Of a DNA stretch of 64,000 nucleotides, positions 19,471 through 28,229 are shown piece by piece (position 1 is the first letter of the stretch; the number at the start of each line of letters is the position of its first letter). The notes under the pieces were generated by a model, which was not told the origin of the DNA, did no database searches, and saw only the letters and a list, made by a program, of their open reading frames with translations. The position numbers and the translations under genes are program-made. This DNA is from Limiplasma sp034927815 (GTDB taxonomy: Bacteria; Bacillota; Clostridia; Christensenellales; Aristaeellaceae), in assembly GCA_034927815.1 (NCBI GenBank), contig JAYFPK010000008.1, positions 186,001-250,000 of the forward strand. The letters run 5' to 3'.

Positions 19471-20628
19471 ATGAAATCCACAACCACGACCCTGGGCGTG
19501 TGCTTCGGCTTTTTTCTGCTTTGCGCACTCTCCATGGGCAACCGCGTCTATTTGCTCATTTCGCTGATTTTGGCCCTCTCCTGGGCCCTGGCCTATGTCA
19601 GCGTGCGCAGCGCGGAAAAAAGCGTAAAGGTGATCCATGGCCTCAGCGGCACCAAGGTGAACCGGGGGGACATGGTGAGCATGGAGGTGGGGGTAAGCCA
19701 CAAGGGTGTGCTGCCCATCGCCCCGGTGGCCTTGAAAATGCGGGCCACCAGCAACACCCCCGCCGCCACCATCCACCTGACCCAGCTGGGCCGCCGCGCC
19801 CAGCGGGTGGTGCATAAATTCGCCGCGGATCACGTGGGCGCCATGCTGCCCGGGGTGGACAGCTACACCGTGGCGGATGTGTTCGGATTTTTTCAAAAAG
19901 AGCATAAGCCGGACATGGAGGGCTCGGAGCTGCTGGTGCTCCCCGTGCCCTTTGACGTGGAGCCGCTGACCTTCGCCGCCGGGGACATGGGCGTGGAAAC
20001 CATGAAGCGGGCCATGGAGGACCCCTCCAGCCCCAGCGATTTCCGCCAGTACCAGCAGGGGGACCCTCTCAAGCGCATCCACTGGAAGATGAGCGCCCGC
20101 AAGCGGGAGATCATGGTGCGCCAGTTTGAGGAGCCCGCCTTGCCGGACGCTTTGGTGCTGCTGGATACCTCTCCCCCCCATCTGAATACGGGCATCCCCC
20201 CCGAAAAAGCCCCCTTCCTCCAGGACGCCCTGCTGGAAACCGCCGCCTCGGTGGTAAGCTGCCAGATCCGCCAGGACAACCCGGTGCGCCTGCCTTTGAT
20301 GGGGGACCGCCCCATGGAGTACAACGGGCATATGGGCTTGCCTGTGCTGCTGGAGGAGCTGGCCCGCTGCCACTTCGTCAAAACCGAGGGTTTTGAGAAG
20401 GTGCTGATGATGCAGATGGGCGAATTGCGCAAGACCGGCGCTGTGGTGATCATCACCACCCGGCTGACCTCCGCCTTGGTGGACCTGATTGTGCGCATGA
20501 AGCGGATGGGACCCAATGTGCGGCTGTACCTGGTTACCTTCCTCCCGGACAACCCCTCCATCCAGCCCCATGTGGCCAGGCTCCAGCAGGGGGGCGTGGA
20601 AGTGAACTATGTGACGCCCCAGGGATAA
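19471..20628 (+). CDS. DUF58 domain protein
   Basis: The 385-aa product has two N-terminal membrane helices (residues ~7-42), a beta-rich domain, and the DUF58 signature SDFRQYQQGDPLKRIHWKMSARKREIMVRQFEE near 195-225, then a vWA-like part with LVLLDTSPP. The start is ATG 19471 behind GAAGGA; a TTG at 19450 is unlikely. DUF58 proteins are partners of MoxR ATPases. The exact role is unknown, though cell-envelope or surface-protein processing is often proposed. Confidence 0.92.
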   Translation: MKSTTTTLGVCFGFFLLCALSMGNRVYLLISLILALSWALAYVSVRSAEKSVKVIHGLSGTKVNRGDMVSMEVGVSHKGVLPIAPVALKMRATSNTPAATIHLTQLGRRAQRVVHKFAADHVGAMLPGVDSYTVADVFGFFQKEHKPDMEGSELLVLPVPFDVEPLTFAAGDMGVETMKRAMEDPSSPSDFRQYQQGDPLKRIHWKMSARKREIMVRQFEEPALPDALVLLDTSPPHLNTGIPPEKAPFLQDALLETAASVVSCQIRQDNPVRLPLMGDRPMEYNGHMGLPVLLEELARCHFVKTEGFEKVLMMQMGELRKTGAVVIITTRLTSALVDLIVRMKRMGPNVRLYLVTFLPDNPSIQPHVARLQQGGVEVNYVTPQG

Positions 20629-20673
20629 AAAGCGTTCCTCTGCCCCATTCCCTTGGAAAGGAGTCCCGCCCGG

Positions 20674-23175
20674 ATGCAAAAGACCCTTGCCCCCTTGACC
20701 CAGCTCCTGGTCAACCGATTGGTGTTGGCGCTATTGCTGGCCCTGGGCATTCTGCTTCCCTTGCTCATGCTCTTTGAGCTGGGAAACCAGATGCTTCCGG
20801 GGCTGGTCTATGGAGCGCTGACCCTGGGGGTCCTGACCCTGGGAACGGTGAAAAAGCGGCGCTGGCTGGCGTTCCTCATCGCGGGGGCCTGGGCCGGGGT
20901 GCAGTTTTTCCTGCCGGGCATGGGGTTTTGGGGCGGAAGCCTGGAGGCCGCCAAGGCCGTCACCCTGTACTTCAACAAGCTCACCGTGGCCATGCCCCTC
21001 TTTGGCGGGCAGGTGGCGGCGCTGCTGGCGGTATCGGTGGCCGTGCTGTCCTTTCTCTTTGTGAAAAAAGGCGTGGGCTACCTGCCCGCCACCATGATGG
21101 TGGTGCTCACCCTCTTTGCCCTGTGGGGCCTGGGAAAAAGCCACCTGGTATGGTTTACGCTGCCGTCCCTGGTGGCCCTTTTGCTGCTGATCTCCCAAAG
21201 CGCCCATGAGAAAATCGGCATCATGAACGTGCTGCCCGTGGCTCTGGCGGTGGTGCTGCTGTCCTTGCTGCTGCTGCCCTCCGGGCGGATCACGATCCCC
21301 CCCCTGGAAAAGGCCGCCTTTCAGCTCAAGCAGACCATTTCCGACTACCTGTTCTTCACCGAGCCCCGGAACGTGTTTACCCTGGGCAGCTACGGCTACT
21401 ACCCCATGGGCGGCAACCAGCTGGGGGGCGAGGCCCAGCCCAGCGATTACCCGGTGATGATGGTGAAAACCGAACGGAAAACGCTGCTCCGGGCCGTGAT
21501 CAAGGACGATTACACGGGCCGCAGCTTCCGGGACACCTCCTCCCCCCGGCGCTATCTGTACGTCAACCCCCGGTGGGCCGCGCTTCGGGCCTCTGTGTTT
21601 TTAGAGAACCTGCCCTCGGAGGCCATCCGCAAGGCCAGCGCCCTGCTGAACGAAAAGGCGGTTTCCGTGCAGATGCAAAACACCGCCGCCAGCACGGTAT
21701 TCATCCCCCTGTTCCTGCGCAGCCAGAGCATGCAAGGGGGCATGGTGCCCTACTTCAACGACGCCAGCGAGCTGTTCATCACCCGGGACTTGACCCAGGG
21801 GGACCAGTACACGGCGTTCGCCCCGGTGTTTGAAGGCGGGGACGGCGGGCTGGACGCGTTGGTGAACGCGGTGCTGAAAGACGATAAGGACTATGCCGCC
21901 ATCTACGAAAAATACACCCGGCTTCCCGGCCACATGGAGCAAAAGGTGTTCCAGGACGTGGCCGCCATGACCGCCGAGGCCCAGACCCCTTACGACAAGG
22001 CCATGGCCATTATGCGCCATCTGCAAAAATACTACCGCTACACCCTCACCCCCAAAACCCCGCCGGAGAACAACGACTTTGTCACCTATTTCCTGTATGT
22101 GGGCAGAGAGGGATACTGCACCTACTATGCCGCGGCCATGACGGTGATGTGCCGCATGGCGGGGCTCCCGTCCCGGTATGTGGAGGGGTTCCTGGCCCAG
22201 CCCGCCGCCGACGGCATCGCCTATGTGACCGGGAAGGAAGCCCATGCCTGGACGGAGGTCTACTTCCAGGGCTTCGGCTGGGTTCCCTTTGACCCCACCC
22301 CCTTGCAGCAGGGCGAAAACCAGGAGCCGCCGGACAATCCGCCTTCCCAGGAAGAACCCCCGCCCGAGGAGCCCCCCCAGGAGGAGGACCCCACCCCCAG
22401 CCCGCCCCCGGACGACTCCCAGGTCCCCCCCTCCCCGCCTCCGGACCAGCAGGACAAGCCCCAGGAGGAGGAAAACGATCCCACGGACGAGCCGCCGAAG
22501 CCGCCCTTTGACTTTCCCTGGTGGCTGCTGGCTGTTGCCGCGGTTGCGGGCGGCCTCTTCTGGCGCGTCAAGAGCCGTACGCCCGCCCGCCTGGCCGCCA
22601 AGGCCGCTTCCCAGCAGGACCGCCTCTTTGTGTACGGCAACGCCATTTACACCCTCCTGCGGTTGAAAGGGCGCAAGCCCAAGCCCGGGGAAACCCCGCT
22701 GCTCTTTGCCAAGCGCATGGACAGCGTCCACGCGCTGCCACGGCCCATTTTGCCCCTGTGGCGGGCCATGGCCCTGAGCAATTATGGCCGCCGCCCGACG
22801 GACAAGGAACAGACCCGGCAGGCCATGGAGACCTTCACCGGCATCTACCAAAAGCAAAAGCGCTGGACCAAGCTGCGCTTCCTCTTCACCGCCGCCTTTG
22901 GCAAGGGCTGCTACAACGGCCTGGATACGGTGCTGGTCCATGAGGAGGCCGTTTCCAAGACCCGCCTGCCGGCAACGGACAAAACCGGCGCAAAGGGCCG
23001 CAAGGCCGGAAAGCGGAGCGTCCCTGGCGCCCGGGGCAAGGGGAACGCAAGGGGTCCCCGCGGCGCAAGGCCCGTTTCTTCCGGCAAAGGGGCTTCCCCG
23101 GAAAAGGGACCCAGGCCCCCGGCCCAAAAGCCGCGCTCTCCCAGGAGCGGGAAGCCGGGATCCTCCAAAAAATAA
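20674..23175 (+). CDS. TgpA-like membrane transglutaminase/peptidase
   Basis: The 833-aa product has about six N-terminal membrane helices (to ~residue 210), an extracytoplasmic domain and a transglutaminase core with catalytic triad Cys482 (EGYCTYYA), His524 (KEAHAWTEV) and Asp540 (PFDPTP). A Pro/Glu-rich linker, a membrane helix near 615-630 and a DUF4129-like cytoplasmic segment follow. The end is a ~75-residue Lys/Arg/Gly/Pro-rich tail of low complexity, longer than usual. ATG 20674 lies 10 nt after GGAAAGGAG. Whether it acts as a protease or cross-linker cannot be told. Substrates are probably envelope proteins. Confidence 0.9.
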   Translation: MQKTLAPLTQLLVNRLVLALLLALGILLPLLMLFELGNQMLPGLVYGALTLGVLTLGTVKKRRWLAFLIAGAWAGVQFFLPGMGFWGGSLEAAKAVTLYFNKLTVAMPLFGGQVAALLAVSVAVLSFLFVKKGVGYLPATMMVVLTLFALWGLGKSHLVWFTLPSLVALLLLISQSAHEKIGIMNVLPVALAVVLLSLLLLPSGRITIPPLEKAAFQLKQTISDYLFFTEPRNVFTLGSYGYYPMGGNQLGGEAQPSDYPVMMVKTERKTLLRAVIKDDYTGRSFRDTSSPRRYLYVNPRWAALRASVFLENLPSEAIRKASALLNEKAVSVQMQNTAASTVFIPLFLRSQSMQGGMVPYFNDASELFITRDLTQGDQYTAFAPVFEGGDGGLDALVNAVLKDDKDYAAIYEKYTRLPGHMEQKVFQDVAAMTAEAQTPYDKAMAIMRHLQKYYRYTLTPKTPPENNDFVTYFLYVGREGYCTYYAAAMTVMCRMAGLPSRYVEGFLAQPAADGIAYVTGKEAHAWTEVYFQGFGWVPFDPTPLQQGENQEPPDNPPSQEEPPPEEPPQEEDPTPSPPPDDSQVPPSPPPDQQDKPQEEENDPTDEPPKPPFDFPWWLLAVAAVAGGLFWRVKSRTPARLAAKAASQQDRLFVYGNAIYTLLRLKGRKPKPGETPLLFAKRMDSVHALPRPILPLWRAMALSNYGRRPTDKEQTRQAMETFTGIYQKQKRWTKLRFLFTAAFGKGCYNGLDTVLVHEEAVSKTRLPATDKTGAKGRKAGKRSVPGARGKGNARGPRGARPVSSGKGASPEKGPRPPAQKPRSPRSGKPGSSKK

Positions 23176-23180
23176 AGCGT

Positions 23181-23200
23181 ATCCCCTGAGGGGATTTGTT
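23181..23200 (+). terminator. Short hairpin after the transglutaminase gene
   Basis: ATCCCC-TGA-GGGGAT is followed by TTGTT. It is a weak terminator candidate and may allow read-through into the acyltransferase pair. Confidence 0.45.
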
Positions 23201-23268
23201 GGGCAAGCTTAGGAAAAGATTTGTATGTAAGAAAGGGGGCGTGAGCCACGGATATCCTTTCCCGCAAG

Positions 23269-24726
23269 GTGCACTCCTTCTTTACCCCTGCGGAGCAAAC
23301 GCGGGTAAACACCTTTCTGGCGGAGGTGCGCGCCCATTTGGACCTGAATCCCAAGCACAACCGGCTGATGCTGGAGGACCATGTGGACGCGCTGCGCTTT
23401 TACCGCCAGCAGGGCCTCAGCCTGGAGGACGCCATGATCCGGCTGGACCCCGCCCAGCTGAATGATTTTTACCGGGCGGAGCGGACCGACTGGTATCCCT
23501 TGGACCACGCGGCCAAAATCTACCCCATGTCCATGAGCCTGAAGCACATGATGGTCTTCCGCATGTCCGGGTATCTCAAAGCCCCGGTGATGCCGGAGAT
23601 TTTGCAGATGGCCCTGACCTATACCATCAAGCGCTTTCCCTATTTCGCCACGACGCTGAAAAGCGGCTTCTTCTGGCATTACCTGGACAGCGCCATGCGG
23701 CGCTATGTGGTCCGGCCGGAGACCAAGCTGCCCTGCGCGGTGATGCGGGTGAACGCGGGCGCGTCCCCGGCCCTGCGGGTGGTTTACTACCAGAACCGGG
23801 TCAGCGTGGAGTTTTTCCACATTCTCACCGACGGTACCGGGGCCAACATCTTTTTGCGCACCTTGCTCAGGGAATATCTGCGGCTGCTGGGCCACCAGAT
23901 CCCCGCCACAGACGGGATCTTCGACGCGGCGGAGCCTCCGGAGCCCAAGGAGTGGCGGGATGATTTCGTCATCGCGGACAGGTGCGAAAAGGCCAAGGGC
24001 TTCATGGACAAGCGGGCGCTTCAGATGCGGGGGGCCGTCGCCTTTGAGCAGCCCAGCCGCGTGCTGCATTTCAACCTGTCCGTGGCGGCCATGCGCAAAA
24101 AGGCCAAGGAAAAGGGCGTCACCATCACGGCCTTGTTGCTGGGCTACCTGATGCTGGCCTGCAAGGAGGCGGCGGGCCCGGTAGGCAAAAACAGAAAGAT
24201 CCAGATTCAGCTTCCCGTGAACATGCGCAAGTTCTACCCCTCCACCACCTTGCGGAACTTCTCCATGTACTGCAGCATCCGCCTGCGCCCCAAGGACATC
24301 ACCACCCTGGATGAGATTCTGCCGGAGATCGCCAGGCAGATCGAGGAAGGGGGCCGCAAGGAAAGCCTGGACCAGACCATGCACCTCTCCCGGCGGCTGG
24401 TGCGGTTTTTGCGCTTCGTGCCCCTGATGGTGAAGCGCCCCATCGCCTATTTGATCTACGGCTCCTTGGGGGACGCGGTCTTTACCACCACCCTGTCCAA
24501 CATCGGCCCGGTTTGCTTGCCCAAGGAGATGGAGCCGCTGATGGAGAAGTTCGATTTCGTGCTGGGGGCCCCCATCACCAACCGGGCTACCTGCGCCGTA
24601 TGCAGCTTTCAGGACCGCCTGGTGCTCACCGTGACAAAAAACACCGCAAACCCCAGCTTTGAAAACGCCCTTTACCAGCTGTTGACCCAGGCGGGCCTGG
24701 GACCCTACATGGAAGGGAGCCATTGA
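23269..24726 (+). CDS. Alcohol acetyltransferase/condensation-domain-like acyltransferase
   Basis: The 485-aa product belongs to the CoA-dependent acyltransferase (chloramphenicol acetyltransferase/condensation domain) fold. It has HxxxDG as HILTDG (His184, Asp188), the floor-loop region TTTLSNIGPV and FNLS. The start is uncertain. GTG 23269 has no good ribosome binding site, while a strong AAAGGGGG (23232-23239) is about 30 nt away and the frame is closed by TGA at 23242-23244. Start upstream at a rare codon, or a small sequence error, is possible. The following gene (DUF6320) is a common neighbour of this family. Substrate unknown. Confidence 0.78.
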   Translation: MHSFFTPAEQTRVNTFLAEVRAHLDLNPKHNRLMLEDHVDALRFYRQQGLSLEDAMIRLDPAQLNDFYRAERTDWYPLDHAAKIYPMSMSLKHMMVFRMSGYLKAPVMPEILQMALTYTIKRFPYFATTLKSGFFWHYLDSAMRRYVVRPETKLPCAVMRVNAGASPALRVVYYQNRVSVEFFHILTDGTGANIFLRTLLREYLRLLGHQIPATDGIFDAAEPPEPKEWRDDFVIADRCEKAKGFMDKRALQMRGAVAFEQPSRVLHFNLSVAAMRKKAKEKGVTITALLLGYLMLACKEAAGPVGKNRKIQIQLPVNMRKFYPSTTLRNFSMYCSIRLRPKDITTLDEILPEIARQIEEGGRKESLDQTMHLSRRLVRFLRFVPLMVKRPIAYLIYGSLGDAVFTTTLSNIGPVCLPKEMEPLMEKFDFVLGAPITNRATCAVCSFQDRLVLTVTKNTANPSFENALYQLLTQAGLGPYMEGSH

Positions 24727-24727
24727 T

Positions 24728-25300
24728 TTGCAGATTCACCGTATCTATCCACAGCGCAAGGCCAGCAGCTTTTACAAGCGCAACCGGCAGGACCTGCTGC
24801 GCAGCGCCTTCCTCCTCGCGGGCTATACCTGCCTGATTATCAACCTGCTGGGGGGAGGCATTCCCTGGAGCCTGATCGTCATCGGCGGGCTGTGCGTGGT
24901 GTGGATCGCCTTTGTGTACCGCCCCTTGGTGGAGAACACGCTGATCAAGAAGCTCTCGGATATCTCCATCGCGATGTGCCTGTACCTGTTTTTGCTGGAC
25001 GCCATTTTGCAGCAGGGCTGGAGCGATTTCGTGGTGCCCATTGTGTTTTTCAGCGATTTGCTGCTCATCGGCTTCATCTACCTGGTGTTTTTCAAAAAGC
25101 AAAAGCGCAACTTCATGCCCCTGTTTGAATTGCTCCTGGCGGGCATCATCGCCATTTTGTTGAGCCTCGCGGGCATCCTCCGGGGGCCCAACTGGCCCCA
25201 GATCGTGGTGGGCGGCGTCAGCCTGGGGCTGCTGGCCCTCAGCGTCATCCTCTTTCCCAAGGACGTGCTCCGGGAGCTTCATAAGAAGATCCACTGGTAA
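24728..25300 (+). CDS. DUF6320-like six-helix membrane protein
   Basis: The 190-aa product has a short basic N-terminus and about six hydrophobic helices from residue 25 to 180. It starts with TTG 24728 just after the acyltransferase stop, with GGAAGGGAG upstream, implying co-translation. Small membrane proteins of this kind accompany alcohol acetyltransferase-like proteins in Clostridia (DUF6320), suggesting a membrane-bound acylation pair. The function is unknown. Confidence 0.7.
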   Translation: MQIHRIYPQRKASSFYKRNRQDLLRSAFLLAGYTCLIINLLGGGIPWSLIVIGGLCVVWIAFVYRPLVENTLIKKLSDISIAMCLYLFLLDAILQQGWSDFVVPIVFFSDLLLIGFIYLVFFKKQKRNFMPLFELLLAGIIAILLSLAGILRGPNWPQIVVGGVSLGLLALSVILFPKDVLRELHKKIHW

Positions 25301-25367
25301 GGCGCGTGCCGTCCTGGCCGGGTCTTGGGGAACGGCCCGTGAAGGAGCGCTACGGGACGCAAGATAC

Positions 25368-25410
25368 GGAACGCCCCCTGCGGCTTTTCAGCCGCGGGGG
25401 GCGTTCCTTT
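25368..25410. terminator. Bidirectional terminator between DUF6320 and metK
   Basis: GGAACGCCCCCTGCGGC pairs with GCCGCGGGGGGCGTTCC (25391-25407) around a TTTTCA loop and is followed by TTT. The two genes are convergent. Confidence 0.85.
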
Positions 25411-25433
25411 GCTTCTTGTCTCGGGTTGGGCTC

Positions 25434-26603
25434 TTATGCCAAGATGCCCTTCAGCGCCTGGACCCGGTCCGTTCTCTCCCAGGGCAGGTCCAAATCCGCC
25501 CGTCCAAAATGGCCGTAGGCGGCGGTCTGCCGGTAGATGGGCCGCCGCAGGTCCAGCATCCGGATAATCCCGTCGGGGCTGAGGTCAAAGTGCTTCTTCA
25601 CCTGCCGCCCCAGCTCCTCGTCGGGCAGCTTGCCGGTGCCGAAGGTATCCACCTGGAGGCTCACCGGCTGGGCCACGCCAATGGCGTAGGCCAAAGCCAC
25701 CTCGCAGCGCCGGGCCAGGCCCGCGGCCACGATGTTCTTGGCTACGTAGCGGGCCGCATAGCAGGCGGAGCGGTCCACCTTGGTGGGGTCCTTGCCGGAG
25801 AAGGCTCCCCCGCCATGGCGGGCGTAGCCGCCATAGGAATCCACGATGATCTTGCGGCCCGTGAGCCCCGTATCCCCGGCGGGGCCGCCCAGCACAAAGC
25901 GCCCGGTGGGATTGATGAACACCTTGGTTTCTTTTGTCCACAGGGCCTGGGGGATCACCTTGTCAATGACCTGCTCCCGCACCGCCCGCCGGATCTCCTC
26001 CCAGCCCACTTCCTCATGGTGCTGGGTGGAAATCACCACCGCGTCCACGGCCACGGGCTTCCCGTCCTCATAGACCACGGTGACCTGGCTCTTGCCGTCG
26101 GGCCTGAGCCAGGGCAGCGTTCCGTCTTTGCGGACCTGGGCCAGCCTGCGGGTGAGGCCATGGGCCAAGGAGATGGGCAAAGGCATCAGCTCCGGGGTTT
26201 CGTCGCAGGCAAAGCCGAACATCATCCCCTGGTCCCCGGCCCCCGCGCAAGCCTCCTGGCCGCCCCGGGTCTCCAGGGCGTTGTCCACCCCCATGGCGAT
26301 ATCCGGGCTTTGGGCGTGCACGGCGGTGAGCACCGCGCAGCTGTGCCCGTCAAAGCAAAGCTCGCTGCTGGTGTAGCCGATGTCCTTCACCACCTGCCGG
26401 GCGATATCATCAATAGCCACATAGGCGTTGGTGGTGATCTCCCCCGCCACCAGCACCAAGCCCGTGGTGGCGCAGGTTTCGCAGGCCACCCGGGCCTTGG
26501 GGTCCTCGGCCAGAATGGCGTCCAGCACCGCGTCGCTGATCTGATCGCAAAGCTTGTCCGGATGTCCTTCGGTAACGGATTCCGATGTAAAAACAGTTCT
26601 CAT
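25434..26603 (-). CDS. metK: S-adenosylmethionine synthetase MetK
   Basis: MetK makes S-adenosylmethionine from methionine and ATP. The 389-aa product has the signatures TSESVTEGHPDKLCDQISDAVLDA, GAGDQGMMFG and GGGAFSGKDPTKVDRSA. It is preceded by an S-box riboswitch and terminator, so high SAM should stop transcription. AAGGAGGAAATTC lies just before ATG 26603. It is convergent with the DUF6320 gene. Confidence 0.98.
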   Translation of the reverse strand: MRTVFTSESVTEGHPDKLCDQISDAVLDAILAEDPKARVACETCATTGLVLVAGEITTNAYVAIDDIARQVVKDIGYTSSELCFDGHSCAVLTAVHAQSPDIAMGVDNALETRGGQEACAGAGDQGMMFGFACDETPELMPLPISLAHGLTRRLAQVRKDGTLPWLRPDGKSQVTVVYEDGKPVAVDAVVISTQHHEEVGWEEIRRAVREQVIDKVIPQALWTKETKVFINPTGRFVLGGPAGDTGLTGRKIIVDSYGGYARHGGGAFSGKDPTKVDRSACYAARYVAKNIVAAGLARRCEVALAYAIGVAQPVSLQVDTFGTGKLPDEELGRQVKKHFDLSPDGIIRMLDLRRPIYRQTAAYGHFGRADLDLPWERTDRVQALKGILA

Positions 26604-26627
26604 GAATTTCCTCCTTCTGGGTCCAAC

Positions 26628-26653
26628 AAAAACCGCCTGCGGATCGCAGGCGG
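26628..26653 (-). terminator. Riboswitch expression-platform terminator of metK
   Basis: On the minus strand CCGCCTGCG-ATC-CGCAGGCGG is followed by TTTTTGTT. It lies between the SAM aptamer and the metK ribosome binding site. Confidence 0.88.
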
Positions 26654-26674
26654 GAAAGGGTCTTTCATTTCAAC

Positions 26675-26771
26675 CTTATCTGCCAGCGGATTCCGCTGCG
26701 GGATTTGCCACCTCGCATCACTGCAGGTTGGCGGGTTTCATTGGGCCCGTCCCTCAACCACTCTTTATAAG
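26675..26771 (-). ncRNA. SAM-I (S-box) riboswitch aptamer
   Basis: Reading the minus strand from 26771, CTTATAAAGAG starts P1 and GATAAG (26680-26675) closes it. Between them are the S-box signatures GAGGGA, GCCC.ATGAAACCCG.CAACC and the AGGTGGCAAATCC segment. The order and spacing match class I SAM aptamers. Together with the terminator at 26628-26653 it controls metK. Confidence 0.95.
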
Positions 26772-26791
26772 GTATTCGGTTGTCGTTTTGT

Positions 26792-26820
26792 AGTATAGCC
26801 TATCCCATGGCCCAGGTCAA
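26792..26820 (-). promoter_or_regulatory. metK promoter
   Basis: TTGACC (26815-26820) and TATACT (26792-26797) are separated by 17 bp on the minus strand, just upstream of the S-box. Confidence 0.8.
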
Positions 26821-26965
26821 GGGTTTGGGGAAAAATGTCGATGGAGGGCAGAGAGAGCCGCCCCTGAAAACCATGGGGCTCGCGCCCTGCAACGGACCGT
26901 GGCCCCGGGGCTCTCCGCGGCTTTTTTCCGACGCGTCCCTTTTTCTTCCCTTTCGCACAAAATAC

Positions 26966-26994
26966 TTGCTTTTTACTGTGGCTAGTGCTAATAT
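26966..26994 (+). promoter_or_regulatory. secG promoter
   Basis: TTGCTT (26966-26971) and TAATAT (26989-26994) are separated by 17 bp, about 30 nt before ATG 27029. Confidence 0.6.
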
Positions 26995-27028
26995 AACATG
27001 TCAACATAGCCATTAGGAGGTCGTAGCA

Positions 27029-27265
27029 ATGAGTGCTGCCCACTGGATTGTCGGAATCCTGCTTTTGATATCCGCCCTGGTGATGATCGTAACGGTTTTG
27101 CTGCAGAGCAGCGAGCGCACCGGTATCGGCGCGGTCAGCGGCGCGGCGGAAACCTTTTTTGGCAAGAACAAGGCCCGGGGCATGGATGCCAAGCTGGCGC
27201 TGATCACGAAAATCTGCACGGGCATTTTTGTGGTGCTGTCCATTGTCATGATGCTGATCAAATAA
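27029..27265 (+). CDS. secG: Preprotein translocase subunit SecG
   Basis: The 78-aa membrane protein has two transmembrane helices flanking the conserved VLLQSSERTGIGAVSGAAETFFGKNKARGMDA segment typical of SecG, a helper of the SecYEG channel. ATG 27029 follows TTAGGAGGT. A terminator lies directly after it, so rpiB is probably a separate or attenuated unit. Confidence 0.96.
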   Translation: MSAAHWIVGILLLISALVMIVTVLLQSSERTGIGAVSGAAETFFGKNKARGMDAKLALITKICTGIFVVLSIVMMLIK

Positions 27266-27280
27266 GCTTTTCTATCCCGG

Positions 27281-27323
27281 AAGCAGCTTTTTCTACTTCC
27301 CGAAATAGAAAGAGCTGCTTTTT
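27281..27323 (+). terminator. Intrinsic terminator after secG
   Basis: AAGCAGCTTTTTCTA pairs, with one mismatch/wobble region, with TAGAAAGAGCTGCTT (27306-27320) and is followed by TTT. Confidence 0.82.
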
Positions 27324-27355
27324 GATTATCAAGGCTTGAAAAAGGAGGACTTTGC

Positions 27356-27805
27356 ATGATTGCCATTGGCTGCGATCACGCGGGCATTGATTTAAAGCCC
27401 CACGTGATTGAGGTTTTGGAGGAATTGGGGCTGCCCTATCAGGATTTTGGCACCAACGGCCACGACAGGGTGGACTATCCGGTATACGGGGCCCGGGCGG
27501 CCCAGGCGGTGGCGGCGGGCCAGTGTGAAAAGGGCATCGTGCTCTGCGGCACCGGCGTGGGCATCTCCATGGCGGCGGGCAAGGTGCCGGGCATCCGCTG
27601 TGTTTGCTGCAGCGATTGCTATTCCGCTTCCATGAGCCGCAAGCATAACGACGCCAACATGATCGCCTTGGGGGCCAGGGTGGTGGGCAGCGAATTGGCC
27701 AAGATGATTCTGCGAATCTGGCTGACCACGGATTTTGAGGGGGAGCGCCACGGCTGCCGGGTGGAGCAGATCCGCCGCCTGGAACAGGGAGAGGCGCTGG
27801 AATAA
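27356..27805 (+). CDS. rpiB: Ribose-5-phosphate isomerase B
   Basis: RpiB interconverts ribulose-5-phosphate and ribose-5-phosphate. The 149-aa product has GCDHAG (5-10), the catalytic-Cys loop GIVLCGTGVGIS (Cys64) and SRKHNDANMIALGARV, all typical of the RpiB/LacAB family. The absence of a neighbouring lacB-like gene favours RpiB. ATG 27356 follows AAAGGAGG. Confidence 0.93.
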   Translation: MIAIGCDHAGIDLKPHVIEVLEELGLPYQDFGTNGHDRVDYPVYGARAAQAVAAGQCEKGIVLCGTGVGISMAAGKVPGIRCVCCSDCYSASMSRKHNDANMIALGARVVGSELAKMILRIWLTTDFEGERHGCRVEQIRRLEQGEALE

Positions 27806-27852
27806 GGCCCTTGCCCAAAGCCGCCCCTTCCCAACGCCTTATGAAGGATGCA

Positions 27853-27897
27853 AACAACCAGGAGGCCTTGACGCTTTGTCAAGGCCTCCTGGTTGTT
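27853..27897. repeat. Perfect 20-bp inverted repeat between convergent genes
   Basis: AACAACCAGGAGGCCTTGAC (27853-27872), loop GCTTT, and its exact complement (27878-27897). There is no T-tract beyond the stem on either strand beyond the TT of the repeat. It may end transcription of rpiB and of the minus-strand genes. Confidence 0.85.
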
Positions 27898-27911
27898 GGA
27901 GAAAGCCGGCC

Positions 27912-28229
27912 TTACCCCTTCTTTTTCAGCAAGGCGGCCCTGATAACCCCCTTGGGGTCCTTCACCAGCAAAATTCCAAGCCAGATCACCAGCCCCAGGG
28001 CCACGGCGCACAGGCCCAGGTAGAGGTCGTTAAGCATATCCGCCGGAGCCGGGGTGAAATACGCAGCCCCCAGCTCCCCATACGCAAAGGCCGCGTCCAC
28101 CAGCCACATGAGCGACGCGCCCCAGTACATCCAGCAAAGAACGCCCACCTTCATCTCATCCCGGGGCGCTTTCCGGTACCAAAGCACGGTGCAGAGGATC
28201 GCGGCAAACAGCACGGTCAGCAGCGTCAT
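27912..28229 (-). CDS. Small three-helix membrane protein of unknown function
   Basis: The 105-aa product has hydrophobic segments near residues 1-16, 28-48 and 68-90, and a basic end (ALLKKKG). Its ATG overlaps the stop of the upstream gene (28226-28648) as ATGA, so the two are translationally coupled. I do not recognise the family. Confidence 0.65.
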   Translation of the reverse strand: MTLLTVLFAAILCTVLWYRKAPRDEMKVGVLCWMYWGASLMWLVDAAFAYGELGAAYFTPAPADMLNDLYLGLCAVALGLVIWLGILLVKDPKGVIRAALLKKKG

